From Ignavibacteriota bacterium (GTDB taxonomy: Bacteria; Bacteroidota; Ignavibacteria; Ignavibacteriales; Melioribacteraceae), in contig PAAX01000026.1 of the NCBI GenBank assembly GCA_002698995.1, positions 1 to 64,000 on the forward strand: a stretch of DNA of 64,000 nt, written 5' to 3'. Within the stretch, counting starts at the first letter, position 1. Each line of letters opens with the position of its first letter. Below the pieces are notes generated by a model. It was not told the DNA's origin and ran no database searches. It was given only the letters and a program-made list of their open reading frames with translations. This document shows positions 1-7,847 of the stretch, piece by piece. The position numbers and the translations under genes are program-made.

Positions 1-54
1 CTTAATCGAAATTCAATTTCTTTTGCTCTATCAATACGTCAAAGAACTTTTGCT

Positions 55-70
55 GCCGCCATTTGGCGGT
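55..70. repeat. Short GC-rich hairpin at the broken end of the GLUG gene
   Basis: CCGCCA and TGGCGG pair around TT in otherwise AT-rich DNA. It lies immediately beyond the stop codon of the truncated GLUG-repeat gene. It could be a terminator stem or part of an inserted repeat. No U-tract follows on the minus strand, so terminator function is not supported. Confidence 0.35.
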
Positions 71-75
71 TTCGT

Positions 76-762
76 TCAACTGTTAGTTACTGTACTTCTA
101 TCAAAATTTCGCCCCACCAATCCGCCAATATTGGCGTAAGTACTATTATTTACGATTGAAATGGTTGAATAGCTATTAGACACAGTACAATATTCATTAT
201 TATAGCCTATAATACCGCCAACATTTGTAGCATTGCTGGTAATAGTTCCCGTTGAATAACATTTTGTAATATATGAATCTCTATTAACTCCTACTAAACC
301 ACCAACGTTATTAGCACCGCCGTTAATATTAACATTAATTACTCCAAGATTCTGAACAGTTGTATTGGCAATAGTCCCAAAGAGCCCTAGGTTCAAATTT
401 GATGGTCGGTTGATATAAAGTCCATTGATTGTATGACCGTTCCCATTGTAATTTGCATAAAAAAATGTTGGTTCTGTATCACGCCCAATAGGACTAAAAC
501 CTGCTCCACCATCCCAACCAGAAGTTGAAGAGGCATTAATATCTGCAGTTTGGATAAAATACTTTCCCGCTACCCAAGCAGAAGTAGTTTGGCTAAGCCA
601 ATACAAATTATTAAGAGTTGCAATACGATATGGATCGCCGCTTGTTCCGCTTCCGGCTGGTGGAGTTGCTGTCTGTGCTTTAATTTCAGACACAAGTAAG
701 AATATTACTATTAAAAGAGTAGTCTTAATAATTCTCCAGATTCTGTCAATTTGTTTATTCAT
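76..762 (-). CDS. Secreted GLUG-repeat protein, probably 3'-truncated
   Basis: A 228-residue exported protein of unknown function, with a signal peptide at about residues 1-30 ending KAQ. It then has the N-terminal segment common to GLUG proteins (GDPYRIATLNNLYWLSQ) and three GLUG-like repeats marked NVGGLVG, NVGGIIG and NIGGLVG at about 150, 182 and 212. GLUG proteins are repetitive surface or adhesin-like proteins, and in this phylum they commonly end in a T9SS sorting domain. Here the chain stops inside a repeat (TVTNS) at a hairpin-containing segment, with no sorting domain, so the 3' part is probably lost. The start ATG directly abuts the TAA of the upstream response-regulator gene, and its ribosome-binding site (GAGGAAA) lies in that gene's last codons, so the two are co-transcribed. 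Export could still occur, but surface anchoring is doubtful. Confidence 0.75.
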   Translation of the reverse strand: MNKQIDRIWRIIKTTLLIVIFLLVSEIKAQTATPPAGSGTSGDPYRIATLNNLYWLSQTTSAWVAGKYFIQTADINASSTSGWDGGAGFSPIGRDTEPTFFYANYNGNGHTINGLYINRPSNLNLGLFGTIANTTVQNLGVINVNINGGANNVGGLVGVNRDSYITKCYSTGTITSNATNVGGIIGYNNEYCTVSNSYSTISIVNNSTYANIGGLVGRNFDRSTVTNS

Positions 763-1128
763 TTAATTTCCTCTATTAATTTGAATTTCTTTGTTAATAA
801 TCTCTTCTAGTTCCATTAAATTATCTTTCAGTACGAAGGCAATTGCACCTGCAGAAATGCTGGATTCCTTTAATTTTTTGTCAGTGTGACTTGTAATCAC
901 TATTATTTTTGCTTGCGGATTTCTTTGAATTATTTTTTCTGTAGCTGTTATTCCGTCCATAGTTTTCATTTCAATATCCATTAAAACAACATCAGGTTGA
1001 TGTTCATTGTATAATTCAACCGCCGTCAGCCCGTTTGAACATTCTATAATTTCCTCAGCTTTATCTTCAAATAAGCTGCGTAAAAAAAATCTTACATCTT
1101 CGTTGTCATCAACTATCATCAACTTCAT
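763..1128 (-). CDS. Stand-alone CheY-like response regulator receiver
   Basis: A 121-residue single REC domain with no output domain. The acidic pocket is D7-D8, the phosphoacceptor is D51 (VVLMD), and the conserved T79/S80 and K101 (FVLKD) are present, so it should be phosphorylatable. It lies 162 bp downstream of the NarL-type regulator of a propeller histidine kinase on the same strand and directly precedes the GLUG gene. It may be phosphorylated by that kinase, competing with or supplementing the DNA-binding regulator, but the partner is inferred only from position. A strong 10-bp inverted repeat sits in the upstream gap. Confidence 0.88.
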   Translation of the reverse strand: MKLMIVDDNEDVRFFLRSLFEDKAEEIIECSNGLTAVELYNEHQPDVVLMDIEMKTMDGITATEKIIQRNPQAKIIVITSHTDKKLKESSISAGAIAFVLKDNLMELEEIINKEIQINRGN

Positions 1129-1214
1129 ATTTGCATTTATTTAAATTTGGAAACTTTGTATAGAAGAATATGATAAAGGGGGGTGCAATTAAATAAGTGT
1201 TGTCCGGTATTTTT

Positions 1215-1238
1215 CTACGTGGTAACACGTAGAAAGAA
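1215..1238. promoter_or_regulatory. Perfect 10-bp inverted repeat upstream of the CheY-like gene
   Basis: Arms TTTCTACGTG and CACGTAGAAA are separated by GTAA. It lies in the 162-bp gap between the NarL-type regulator gene and the CheY-like gene, about 87-110 bp upstream of the latter. A symmetric dyad next to a LuxR-HTH regulator suggests an operator. A transcription attenuator stem is the alternative, but no clean U-tract follows on the minus strand. Confidence 0.45.
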
Positions 1239-1290
1239 ATTTTTTGGATTTAGTAGTTGGTATTCAGAAAGTGAAAAAAGTAGAACTCAA

Positions 1291-1950
1291 TTATTGAAGA
1301 AATTCTTTGTTTTCAAGAGCAAATTTTAGAAGTGAGTTTGTACCTGAAATTTCAAGTTTTGTGCAGATATTTGAACGGTGAGTTTCAACTGTCCGGTAAC
1401 TGATTGAAAGCTCTTCTGCAATTTCTTTAGTAGATTTCTGCTTTGCAACCAGTTTGAGAATTTTTTGTTCCGCAGCTGTTAAACTATTAATCAGTGTAAG
1501 AGGATTATCAATTGGCTGCGGCATGGATTTATTAAGCAATAAATCCGTTAATGATTTACTTATAAATTTCTTCTCATTAACCACAGCAGATAAAGCTTCA
1601 GTAATTTCTACCAAAGCGCTGTCTTTCATAATATAAGCATAAGCGCCAAGATTCATTGCCTTGTTAAAAATCGATTCCTTATTGTGCATAGTTAAAAAAA
1701 CTATTTTTGTATTTAGATTTTTAAGATGTAGTTTTTCGGCTAACTCAAGTCCGGTAAGCTTAGGCATATCAATATCTAATACAGCAATATCAGGATGATG
1801 TTTTTCTATTAATAATAGCGCATCTTCTCCATTAGATGCTTGTCCGATAATTTCAAAATCTTCCTCATCCTCAATAATTTCTGCAAGTCCTTTTAACAGT
1901 AGTGGATGATCATCAGCAAGAATTATTTGATGTTTTTTTATATCAGTCAT
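1291..1950 (-). CDS. NarL/FixJ-family response regulator
   Basis: A 219-residue two-domain regulator: REC at about 8-125 with D13-D14, phosphoacceptor D59 (AVLDIDMP), T87 and K109, and a LuxR-type helix-turn-helix at about 155-215 (recognition part YRTVETHRSNICTKL). Its start overlaps the 3' end of the propeller histidine kinase gene by 8 bp, so this is a cognate, translationally coupled pair. HisKA_3 kinases usually pair with NarL-type regulators, which fits. It probably binds dyad-symmetric DNA. The 10-bp inverted repeat just downstream of this gene is a candidate target. Confidence 0.93.
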   Translation of the reverse strand: MTDIKKHQIILADDHPLLLKGLAEIIEDEEDFEIIGQASNGEDALLLIEKHHPDIAVLDIDMPKLTGLELAEKLHLKNLNTKIVFLTMHNKESIFNKAMNLGAYAYIMKDSALVEITEALSAVVNEKKFISKSLTDLLLNKSMPQPIDNPLTLINSLTAAEQKILKLVAKQKSTKEIAEELSISYRTVETHRSNICTKLEISGTNSLLKFALENKEFLQ

Positions 1951-4900
1951 TCTTTACCGGAATTTCTACTTGTAAAATTGTTCCTTCCCCTTGTTTGGAA
2001 TCAATTTCAGCAGTTCCGCCAAGGATATCAGCTCTTTCCTTAATACTCATAATCCCAAGACCATTACTATGATTTTCCAGGTTAAATCCTTTTCCGTTGT
2101 CTTTAATCATAAGCAATATAATGGTTTTTGTTTTTTTCAATGTAATATTAATTTCAGAAGCTCCTGAATGTTTGAGAATGTTGCTTACCGCTTCTTGAAG
2201 AATCCTAACTAAGTTAATTTCTTTATCATTTGGAATAGAGCCGTCAATATTATTGAGTTCACTATTTATTTTGATAATCTCAGCACTTTCAATTTCGCTA
2301 ATAATACTTCGCAAAGTTTCAGTCAATCCAAGTCTATCCAATTCAGGCGGACGAAGATTATGCGATATTTGACGAACTCTATTAATTGCACTTGCAGCCG
2401 AATCTGATATATATTCCAGTTGTTTTTTTGTTTTATTTTCATCATCAATATTTTTTATACCTAGCGCAGCTCTATTTTTTATAAGGAGTAAATCCTGACC
2501 AAGTGAATCATGAAGTTCCTGAGCAATTCTCATTCTCTCTTGTTCTTGACTGTAAATTAATTTTTCCGAAAATTCATGTTGGAGCTGCTGTTTACGTTTT
2601 AAGGCAGAAAATCTTCTATAAAAATAAATTGGTAATATAGAAAGAAAAATTGCAGCCATAATTGATCTGAACCACCAAGTCATCCAAAACGGAGGTAATA
2701 CGGTTATTGAAATTGATGCGGCTTGTTTGTTCCAAACATTATCAGAATTTGAGCCTATAACTTTGAAGATGTATTCACCTGGAGGCAGACTTGTATAGCG
2801 CGCATAATTTAGTTCCCCAGCATCGTTCCATCCATTGTCATAACCTTCCATTATATATTTTGCTTTATTTTTTTGAGGCTGTACATAGCTGAGAATATCA
2901 AAATAGACCTCAACATTTGAGCTGTCATAATTGATCCGTAAATCATTAAATTCTCTTTCAATTCCGTTTACAAACAGCTCACCAAGATGAACGGGAGGAA
3001 TTATTTTATTTTTGTTTTTTTCATTGGTATGAACTACAACTATTCCGTTAATAGTAGGAAAGTAAATATTACCATTGTCATCTTTAACTGCTGAAGGTTG
3101 AAAACCACCGTTAGTTTCTGAAGAAATCATTCCATCTGATTTATCAACATTATAAACAAAGTAGGATTTTGATTTACCGTCGGCAAAATCATTTAATTCT
3201 TGTCTGCTAATTCTTTGAATACCTCGATTACTCCCCATCCAAAAATAACCGTCATCATCTTCGATAATATGAGAAATGACGTTATCTTCAAGTCCGTTAT
3301 CAGTTGAAAAAATGAAAAACTTATCATCTTTCAATCGAAGCAGTCCGCCTCCATAAGTACCAAACCACATATTATTTTCTTTGTCTTGGTATATTGCACG
3401 AAATCGATAATTCCGCAGACCGGGAATTGAAGGATAAGAAATTAATTTTTCGTTTCTTATTTCAAAAATACCGTTTACAGTTCCCACCCAAATATTTCCA
3501 TTGCTATCCTCCAATATACATCGCACATCTTTATTGGGTAAGTCTATTGCTGACGAAATATTTTTCAGACTATCATTAAAATACTTTAGCAGACCAAATT
3601 GATAACCTATCCATACTGCTCCATCTTTGCTTTCATAAAAAGCTGATATAGTATGAAGGTCATATTGGTTAGAATCCCGGATATAAAATTTCTTGTTATC
3701 TTTTACATAAAATAATTCTTTGACGTTGCTCCAAATTCTATTTTGTGAATCTTCAAATATGGACCATACATATTTCTGCTTAAAGAAATTGTTTAATGAA
3801 GAATAATTAATTTTTTCATCTTGTAATTCATATATACCTCCGCCGTTAGTTCCAATAAGGAGATTCCCATTTTTACTATAATTAAGTGAAAGAATTTGAT
3901 TGTTATCTAAACCCGCACTTTTTGAATAATTTGAAATTATAGAACGACTTATTTTTATTAATCCCTCCGTTTCGGTTCCAATCCAGTAGCTCCCTTCAAT
4001 ATCTTGAAATATTTGGTGTAATTGTGATTTAGGAATCCCGTCATTTTCAGTAATTTTATAGAATTTATTATTACTAAAAACTGCTGCACCAAAACTATTT
4101 GCAATCCACAATCTCTTCTCTGAATCAATAAATAAATCATCTAAATAATTGACTTCAATTCCTTTTTCTAGTTTATACTCCTTGTTTATTTCGTTTTGTA
4201 TATTAATTAATCTGTTTGAAGTAGTTGCAATCCAGATCGATCCTTTGGGATTTTCAACGACGTCAAGAATTTGAATATCAGGATATTCACCAATCTTTTG
4301 ACACAATACAACCTTATTATCTATAACGGCATAAATATTATTTCTAAAAGGGACAAAAAAATCCGCCCCTCCAGCCATAGCCTTTAGACTAAGTTTTTCA
4401 TCATATAGTATTTCTTGTTTGAAAAATTTTCCATCCTTATACTGATAAAATTCGGGAAATGTTAAGACCCAGATAGTGCCATTTTTATCCTGCTTAACTT
4501 GTAAGGAGCTAATAATCTTCAAACCATCTTTTTCTGTAAATTCCTTAAATAACCCTTTATAGTAATAGGATAATCCTTCATTAGTACTTATCCATAACCT
4601 TCCTTTATTATCAGTAAAGAGAGAGAGGATTCTATCAGAAACTAATCCGGGTGAATTGAACTTATTGAAGACTTTGAAACTAATTCCGTTGAAACGCGCT
4701 AAACCGCCATTAGTAGCAACCCATAAATATCCATCTTTTGTTTGATCGATATCATTTACGGAATTTTGAGGTAAACCTTCATCTTGCGTGAAATTTTTAA
4801 TTGTAAAGTAGAATGGCAATTTATTTTGGGCATAATAATTAACGGCAGGCATCAACAGAAAAAAAAAGATTACAAAAGTAATCCAATACTTTTTTATCAA
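1943..4900 (-). CDS. Propeller-sensor histidine kinase (Reg_prop, Y_Y_Y, HisKA_3)
   Basis: A 985-residue inner-membrane sensor kinase. It has a signal peptide at about 1-25 (ending YYAQ), a periplasmic seven-blade-type sensor of many Reg_prop repeats (e.g. DGYLWVATNGGLARF, NGNIWVGTVNGIFEI) to about residue 650, and a Y_Y_Y domain at about 660-735. One transmembrane helix follows near 745-765, then a HisKA_3 dimerisation helix with phospho-His H797 in RIAQELHDSLGQD and a HATPase_c domain at about 895-983 (DNGKGFN, NGLGIMSIKER). This architecture resembles the HTCS sensors of Bacteroidota, but those usually carry a fused AraC output. Here the output is the separate NarL-type regulator overlapping the 3' end. 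The ligand is unknown; glycan sensing is the family precedent. Confidence 0.93.
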   Translation of the reverse strand: MIKKYWITFVIFFFLLMPAVNYYAQNKLPFYFTIKNFTQDEGLPQNSVNDIDQTKDGYLWVATNGGLARFNGISFKVFNKFNSPGLVSDRILSLFTDNKGRLWISTNEGLSYYYKGLFKEFTEKDGLKIISSLQVKQDKNGTIWVLTFPEFYQYKDGKFFKQEILYDEKLSLKAMAGGADFFVPFRNNIYAVIDNKVVLCQKIGEYPDIQILDVVENPKGSIWIATTSNRLINIQNEINKEYKLEKGIEVNYLDDLFIDSEKRLWIANSFGAAVFSNNKFYKITENDGIPKSQLHQIFQDIEGSYWIGTETEGLIKISRSIISNYSKSAGLDNNQILSLNYSKNGNLLIGTNGGGIYELQDEKINYSSLNNFFKQKYVWSIFEDSQNRIWSNVKELFYVKDNKKFYIRDSNQYDLHTISAFYESKDGAVWIGYQFGLLKYFNDSLKNISSAIDLPNKDVRCILEDSNGNIWVGTVNGIFEIRNEKLISYPSIPGLRNYRFRAIYQDKENNMWFGTYGGGLLRLKDDKFFIFSTDNGLEDNVISHIIEDDDGYFWMGSNRGIQRISRQELNDFADGKSKSYFVYNVDKSDGMISSETNGGFQPSAVKDDNGNIYFPTINGIVVVHTNEKNKNKIIPPVHLGELFVNGIEREFNDLRINYDSSNVEVYFDILSYVQPQKNKAKYIMEGYDNGWNDAGELNYARYTSLPPGEYIFKVIGSNSDNVWNKQAASISITVLPPFWMTWWFRSIMAAIFLSILPIYFYRRFSALKRKQQLQHEFSEKLIYSQEQERMRIAQELHDSLGQDLLLIKNRAALGIKNIDDENKTKKQLEYISDSAASAINRVRQISHNLRPPELDRLGLTETLRSIISEIESAEIIKINSELNNIDGSIPNDKEINLVRILQEAVSNILKHSGASEINITLKKTKTIILLMIKDNGKGFNLENHSNGLGIMSIKERADILGGTAEIDSKQGEGTILQVEIPVKND

Positions 4901-5184
4901 TAAATTATATGTAACAATAGTTTTTATAGGATCACATTTGGAATATTCTATTGAGAAATATAATAAAAAGCGGTTAACTTTTATAAAATAGTCAAAGAAG
5001 AAGATAGAAGCTTTTGACTCTAGTCACATGTACTATGTACAGGAGAAATTTATAGATGAGAATATTTTTACATCTAATAAAAATAGAATAAGTATGCTTT
5101 GAAAGATCACACTTCAATAAAAATATTTAGGAAAGCTGGAATAAAGGAATAATGGAATGAAGATTATTGGATGATGTTAATAAA
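4901..5184. other. Intergenic stretch with no recognised gene
   Basis: AT-rich DNA upstream of the propeller kinase. It must hold that gene's promoter, but I could not identify a convincing -33/-7 or -35/-10 pair. No open reading frame with a plausible ribosome-binding site was found. The rest of the gap is occupied by the inverted-repeat element at 5185-5307. Confidence 0.5.
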
Positions 5185-5307
5185 TAAGGGGGCTGTCTCA
5201 AAAATATCTCTGTCATCACGAGCGCCCGCCTTGCCAAGCAAAGCGAGGCAGGCTTCAGCAAAAACCGCTTCGCAATGACAATTTTAATCTTTTGAGACAG
5301 CCCCTTA
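5185..5307. repeat. MITE-like or REP-like inverted-repeat element (~123 bp)
   Basis: The left end TAAGGGGGCTGTCTCAAAA and right end TTTTGAGACAGCCCCTTA are near-perfect inverted repeats (one extra G on the left). The inner part is G+C-richer than its surroundings and has a second nested pair, TGTCAT near the left and ATGACA near the right, with REP-like GAGCG and CGCTTCGCAATGACA segments. It is too short to encode a transposase and shows no clear target duplication. It lies 15 bp beyond the stop codon of the YCF48-like gene, so it may also stop transcription. Confidence 0.6.
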
Positions 5308-5322
5308 AAACAACTAAAATAA

Positions 5323-6579
5323 TTATTTGATTAACATCATTTTATGTGCTTGAATAAAACTTCCTGCTTGTATTTTATAGATGTACATTCCTGTAGGAAG
5401 ATTAGAAGCATCAAAATTCACTTCATACCTCCCGGCTGATTTTTGTTCATTTACCAAAGATGCAACTTCATTGCCGAGTATGTCAAACACTTTCAATGTT
5501 ACATTCTGCATTTGAGACGTTGCACGCAACGTCTCTACGTTAGGAATTGTGAACTCTATTGTTGTTGTTGGGTTGAATGGGTTTGGGTAGTTTTGGGATA
5601 GACTAAATTCAAGCGGTGGGAATTTATTATCATCTTCTTCAATGGATGTTATTCCACCGTTAGTTGTTTTTAGCATTGTTCCGTTACCTCCAACAACCCA
5701 GCCTTCAGTTTCATTAAGAAAACAAATTGATGTTAAGCCCTGTTCTGTATTTGTATATTGTTCTGTCCAATTTAATCCGCCGTCATTTGTTTTCATGATT
5801 TTTCCTGAATATCCAGCTGCCCAGCCATTATTAATATCAGTGAAATAAATCGAAACCATATCTTTTTCCGGTTCTCCAAATGAATATTCAACCCAATTTA
5901 TTCCACCATCAATAGTTTTAAGAATATTAGGAGCATGTTCGGCAACAGCCCAACCTTTGTAAATATCAATGAAAAAGATTTGTCTAAAGGAATAGTTTGT
6001 GCCGCTTGTCAGTTGTATCCAATTATTTCCTCCATTTGTTGTTTTAAGTATTATTCCGTCTTGCCCGGCAATCCAACCAATCTGAGAATCGATAAAATAG
6101 ACTGACCTCAAATTAGAATTAGTTACACTTGGCTGCTCCAGCCAATCAACACCGCTGTTGGTAGTCTTTAAAATCATACCGGCATCCCCTACAATCCACC
6201 CAATATTTCCACTTGTAAAGTAAACTGAATGGAAAAAAGTGTATGTATGTTGAGTATAGTCCCAATTACTGCCGCCATTAGTTGTTTTAAATATCATTCC
6301 GAAACTTCCTACTGCCCAGCCAATGTTAGAATCAACAAAGAAAATTGATGCTAAAGTATAAGTTAATCCTTGTCCTGGTGATCTTAATTCCCAATCAATA
6401 CCACCGTTTGTTGTTGCTATTATTGTTCCATTTTGACCGCAAGCCCAACCGTATACATCATCTATAAAAAACACAGAGTTCAAACCATTATTTTGCGGTA
6501 AAGGATCAATTATGCTCCATTGAGCATTGGATGCGGATGCGATAAATAATATTACAAATAAAGTATAAATAGTTTTCAT
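5323..6579 (-). CDS. T9SS-secreted YCF48-like beta-propeller protein
   Basis: A 418-residue secreted protein. It has a signal peptide at about 1-19 (ASASNAQ) and about seven YCF48/BNR-like repeats of ~43 residues, each carrying GWA(V/A)G..G.I.KTTNGG..W, giving a predicted beta-propeller over about 20-315. From about residue 330 comes a T9SS type A sorting domain (SQNYPNPFNPTT ... HKMMLIK) that directs export across the outer membrane. The start is supported by the upstream AAGGAAAAG. The sorting domain contains the extra segment VETLRATSQMQN, encoded by a palindromic repeat also found in two other genes here. Function is unknown; repeats of this type are usually binding scaffolds. Confidence 0.88.
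   Translation of the reverse strand: MKTIYTLFVILFIASASNAQWSIIDPLPQNNGLNSVFFIDDVYGWACGQNGTIIATTNGGIDWELRSPGQGLTYTLASIFFVDSNIGWAVGSFGMIFKTTNGGSNWDYTQHTYTFFHSVYFTSGNIGWIVGDAGMILKTTNSGVDWLEQPSVTNSNLRSVYFIDSQIGWIAGQDGIILKTTNGGNNWIQLTSGTNYSFRQIFFIDIYKGWAVAEHAPNILKTIDGGINWVEYSFGEPEKDMVSIYFTDINNGWAAGYSGKIMKTNDGGLNWTEQYTNTEQGLTSICFLNETEGWVVGGNGTMLKTTNGGITSIEEDDNKFPPLEFSLSQNYPNPFNPTTTIEFTIPNVETLRATSQMQNVTLKVFDILGNEVASLVNEQKSAGRYEVNFDASNLPTGMYIYKIQAGSFIQAHKMMLIK
5514..5535. repeat. In-frame palindromic element, copy 1
   Basis: Perfect arms GAGACGTTGC and GCAACGTCTC around AC, inside the T9SS-domain coding sequence. It encodes part of VETLRATSQMQ, a segment absent from the otherwise similar sorting domains at 26.6 and 34.9 kb. 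Copies 2 and 3 lie at 27408 and 30487. Confidence 0.85.
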
Positions 6580-6768
6580 GGCTTTTCCTTTTTCACTTTA
6601 GTTAATAATTAACTTACAACTGAAGTACGTTACCATCTTTGTATAATGAAAAATTAGAAGTTTGAGTCTACCTATTACTAGTTCTCAATTAAAGAATTAT
6701 CGTTAATCTAAATACTAATAATTAGGTGCGGGTATACAGAAAGAATTTAATGAAGCAGATCGAAAATG

Positions 6769-6792
6769 AAAATACCCGTTTTCAGGTATTTT
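6769..6792. promoter_or_regulatory. 8-bp inverted repeat near PAS-LuxR regulator
   Basis: Arms AAAATACC and GGTATTTT flank an 8-bp centre (CGTTTTCA). It lies between the PAS-LuxR regulator gene (stop at 6813) and the YCF48-like gene, about 190 bp upstream of the latter's ATG. It could be an operator of the adjacent LuxR-type regulator or a weak terminator of that gene. The AT-rich arms make terminator strength poor. Confidence 0.4.
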
Positions 6793-6812
6793 GTAATTAA
6801 GCTATAATTGCT

Positions 6813-7598
6813 TTAAATCCAGCCTTCGGTTATACCTCTTGAAATTAAGACTACGGAATTTTCACAGCCGGATTTTTGTAAAATATTCTTACGGTGAGTT
6901 TCCACGGTTAAAGGGGAAATGAATAAGGTTTCCGAAATCTTTTTTGTACTGTAACCTTTGGCAAGAAGTTTAATTATTTCAAGTTCTCTTTTTGTGAAAA
7001 TTTTGTCGGAGATGGAAGACTGCAATTCATCAACGGAAGAATTGAATACATCCATATTCAAATATGATATTTCACCGGCTAAACCGATCAAAGAAAATTT
7101 ATAATTATTTTTCTCAGTAAGATGACTAATATTTGTATGAATATTAAGTGATTTAATAAGTTTGTAATTTTCATCCACTAAAAGTGCTAATGCCTGATGA
7201 TTAAATAATCGGTATGTTCCGTCAATTGTCTTTATTCTAAAGTTATAAGAACCTTTATAGCTGGTAAATTTTTCGAGTCCAATTTTTTTGATAATAAAGT
7301 CAATTGCCTTTGCTTCCGCTTTAAAAATAAAATCCATATCATCGGGATGATTCAAATCAAGAAGATCATTAATATTTTTTATTTGACTGCATTTTATTCC
7401 ATGAATATCTTCAAAACCCGAACTTAAGTGGGAAATACTCATATTGGAAAAATCTATAACATAAAAATAAAAGGGTCCGGTTGTAAAGATTGAACTAATA
7501 ATTTCATCAAAATTGATTTTTTGAAGACCGGCAGCGGATTTATCCTGAACTTTTACATCGTTCCATACTTGATGCATTTGGTTAATGACATTTTTCAT
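6813..7598 (-). CDS. PAS-like sensor with LuxR-type HTH output
   Basis: A 261-residue cytosolic one-component regulator. A PAS-like fold spans about 35-165 (FYFYVIDFSNMSISHLSSGFEDIHG ... HPDDM ... YNFRIKTIDGTYRLFNHQ). The C terminus is a LuxR/GerE helix-turn-helix at about 198-258 (FTKRELEIIKLLAKGYSTKKISETLF, LTVETHRKNIL). No REC domain or transmembrane segment is present. The frame is open eight codons further to a TTG, but the ATG at 7598 is preferred because it is a standard codon preceded by GGAAT. It lies upstream of, and on the same strand as, the YCF48-like T9SS gene, which it may control. The ligand is unknown. Confidence 0.85.
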   Translation of the reverse strand: MKNVINQMHQVWNDVKVQDKSAAGLQKINFDEIISSIFTTGPFYFYVIDFSNMSISHLSSGFEDIHGIKCSQIKNINDLLDLNHPDDMDFIFKAEAKAIDFIIKKIGLEKFTSYKGSYNFRIKTIDGTYRLFNHQALALLVDENYKLIKSLNIHTNISHLTEKNNYKFSLIGLAGEISYLNMDVFNSSVDELQSSISDKIFTKRELEIIKLLAKGYSTKKISETLFISPLTVETHRKNILQKSGCENSVVLISRGITEGWI

Positions 7599-7847
7599 TT
7601 TGCATTCCAAATTAGTAATCAAGAATAAGCTAGAATGAAGTTATGAAAAATCTAATAATATTACATGTTTATTAGATGGAATTGTATTTTAGGTTAAGGA
7701 AGTATTTATAGAAAATCAGTCCTTAAATTCATTTCACGGAATAACTATGTTCCAATCTCTCTTATCTTTAATTGGTACTGAAAAACAAATTAATCTACTT
7801 CAACTGCAAAAGGAAATTTTATTTATACTGTTCCAATTCTCAAAACT

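Noticed and set aside
55-95. Possible integron attC site at the end of the GLUG gene (GTTAG/CTAAC with a nearby hairpin)
   Set aside because: The core-site consensus (RYYYAAC/GTTRRRY) is not satisfied and no paired second core site or integrase is visible in the window.
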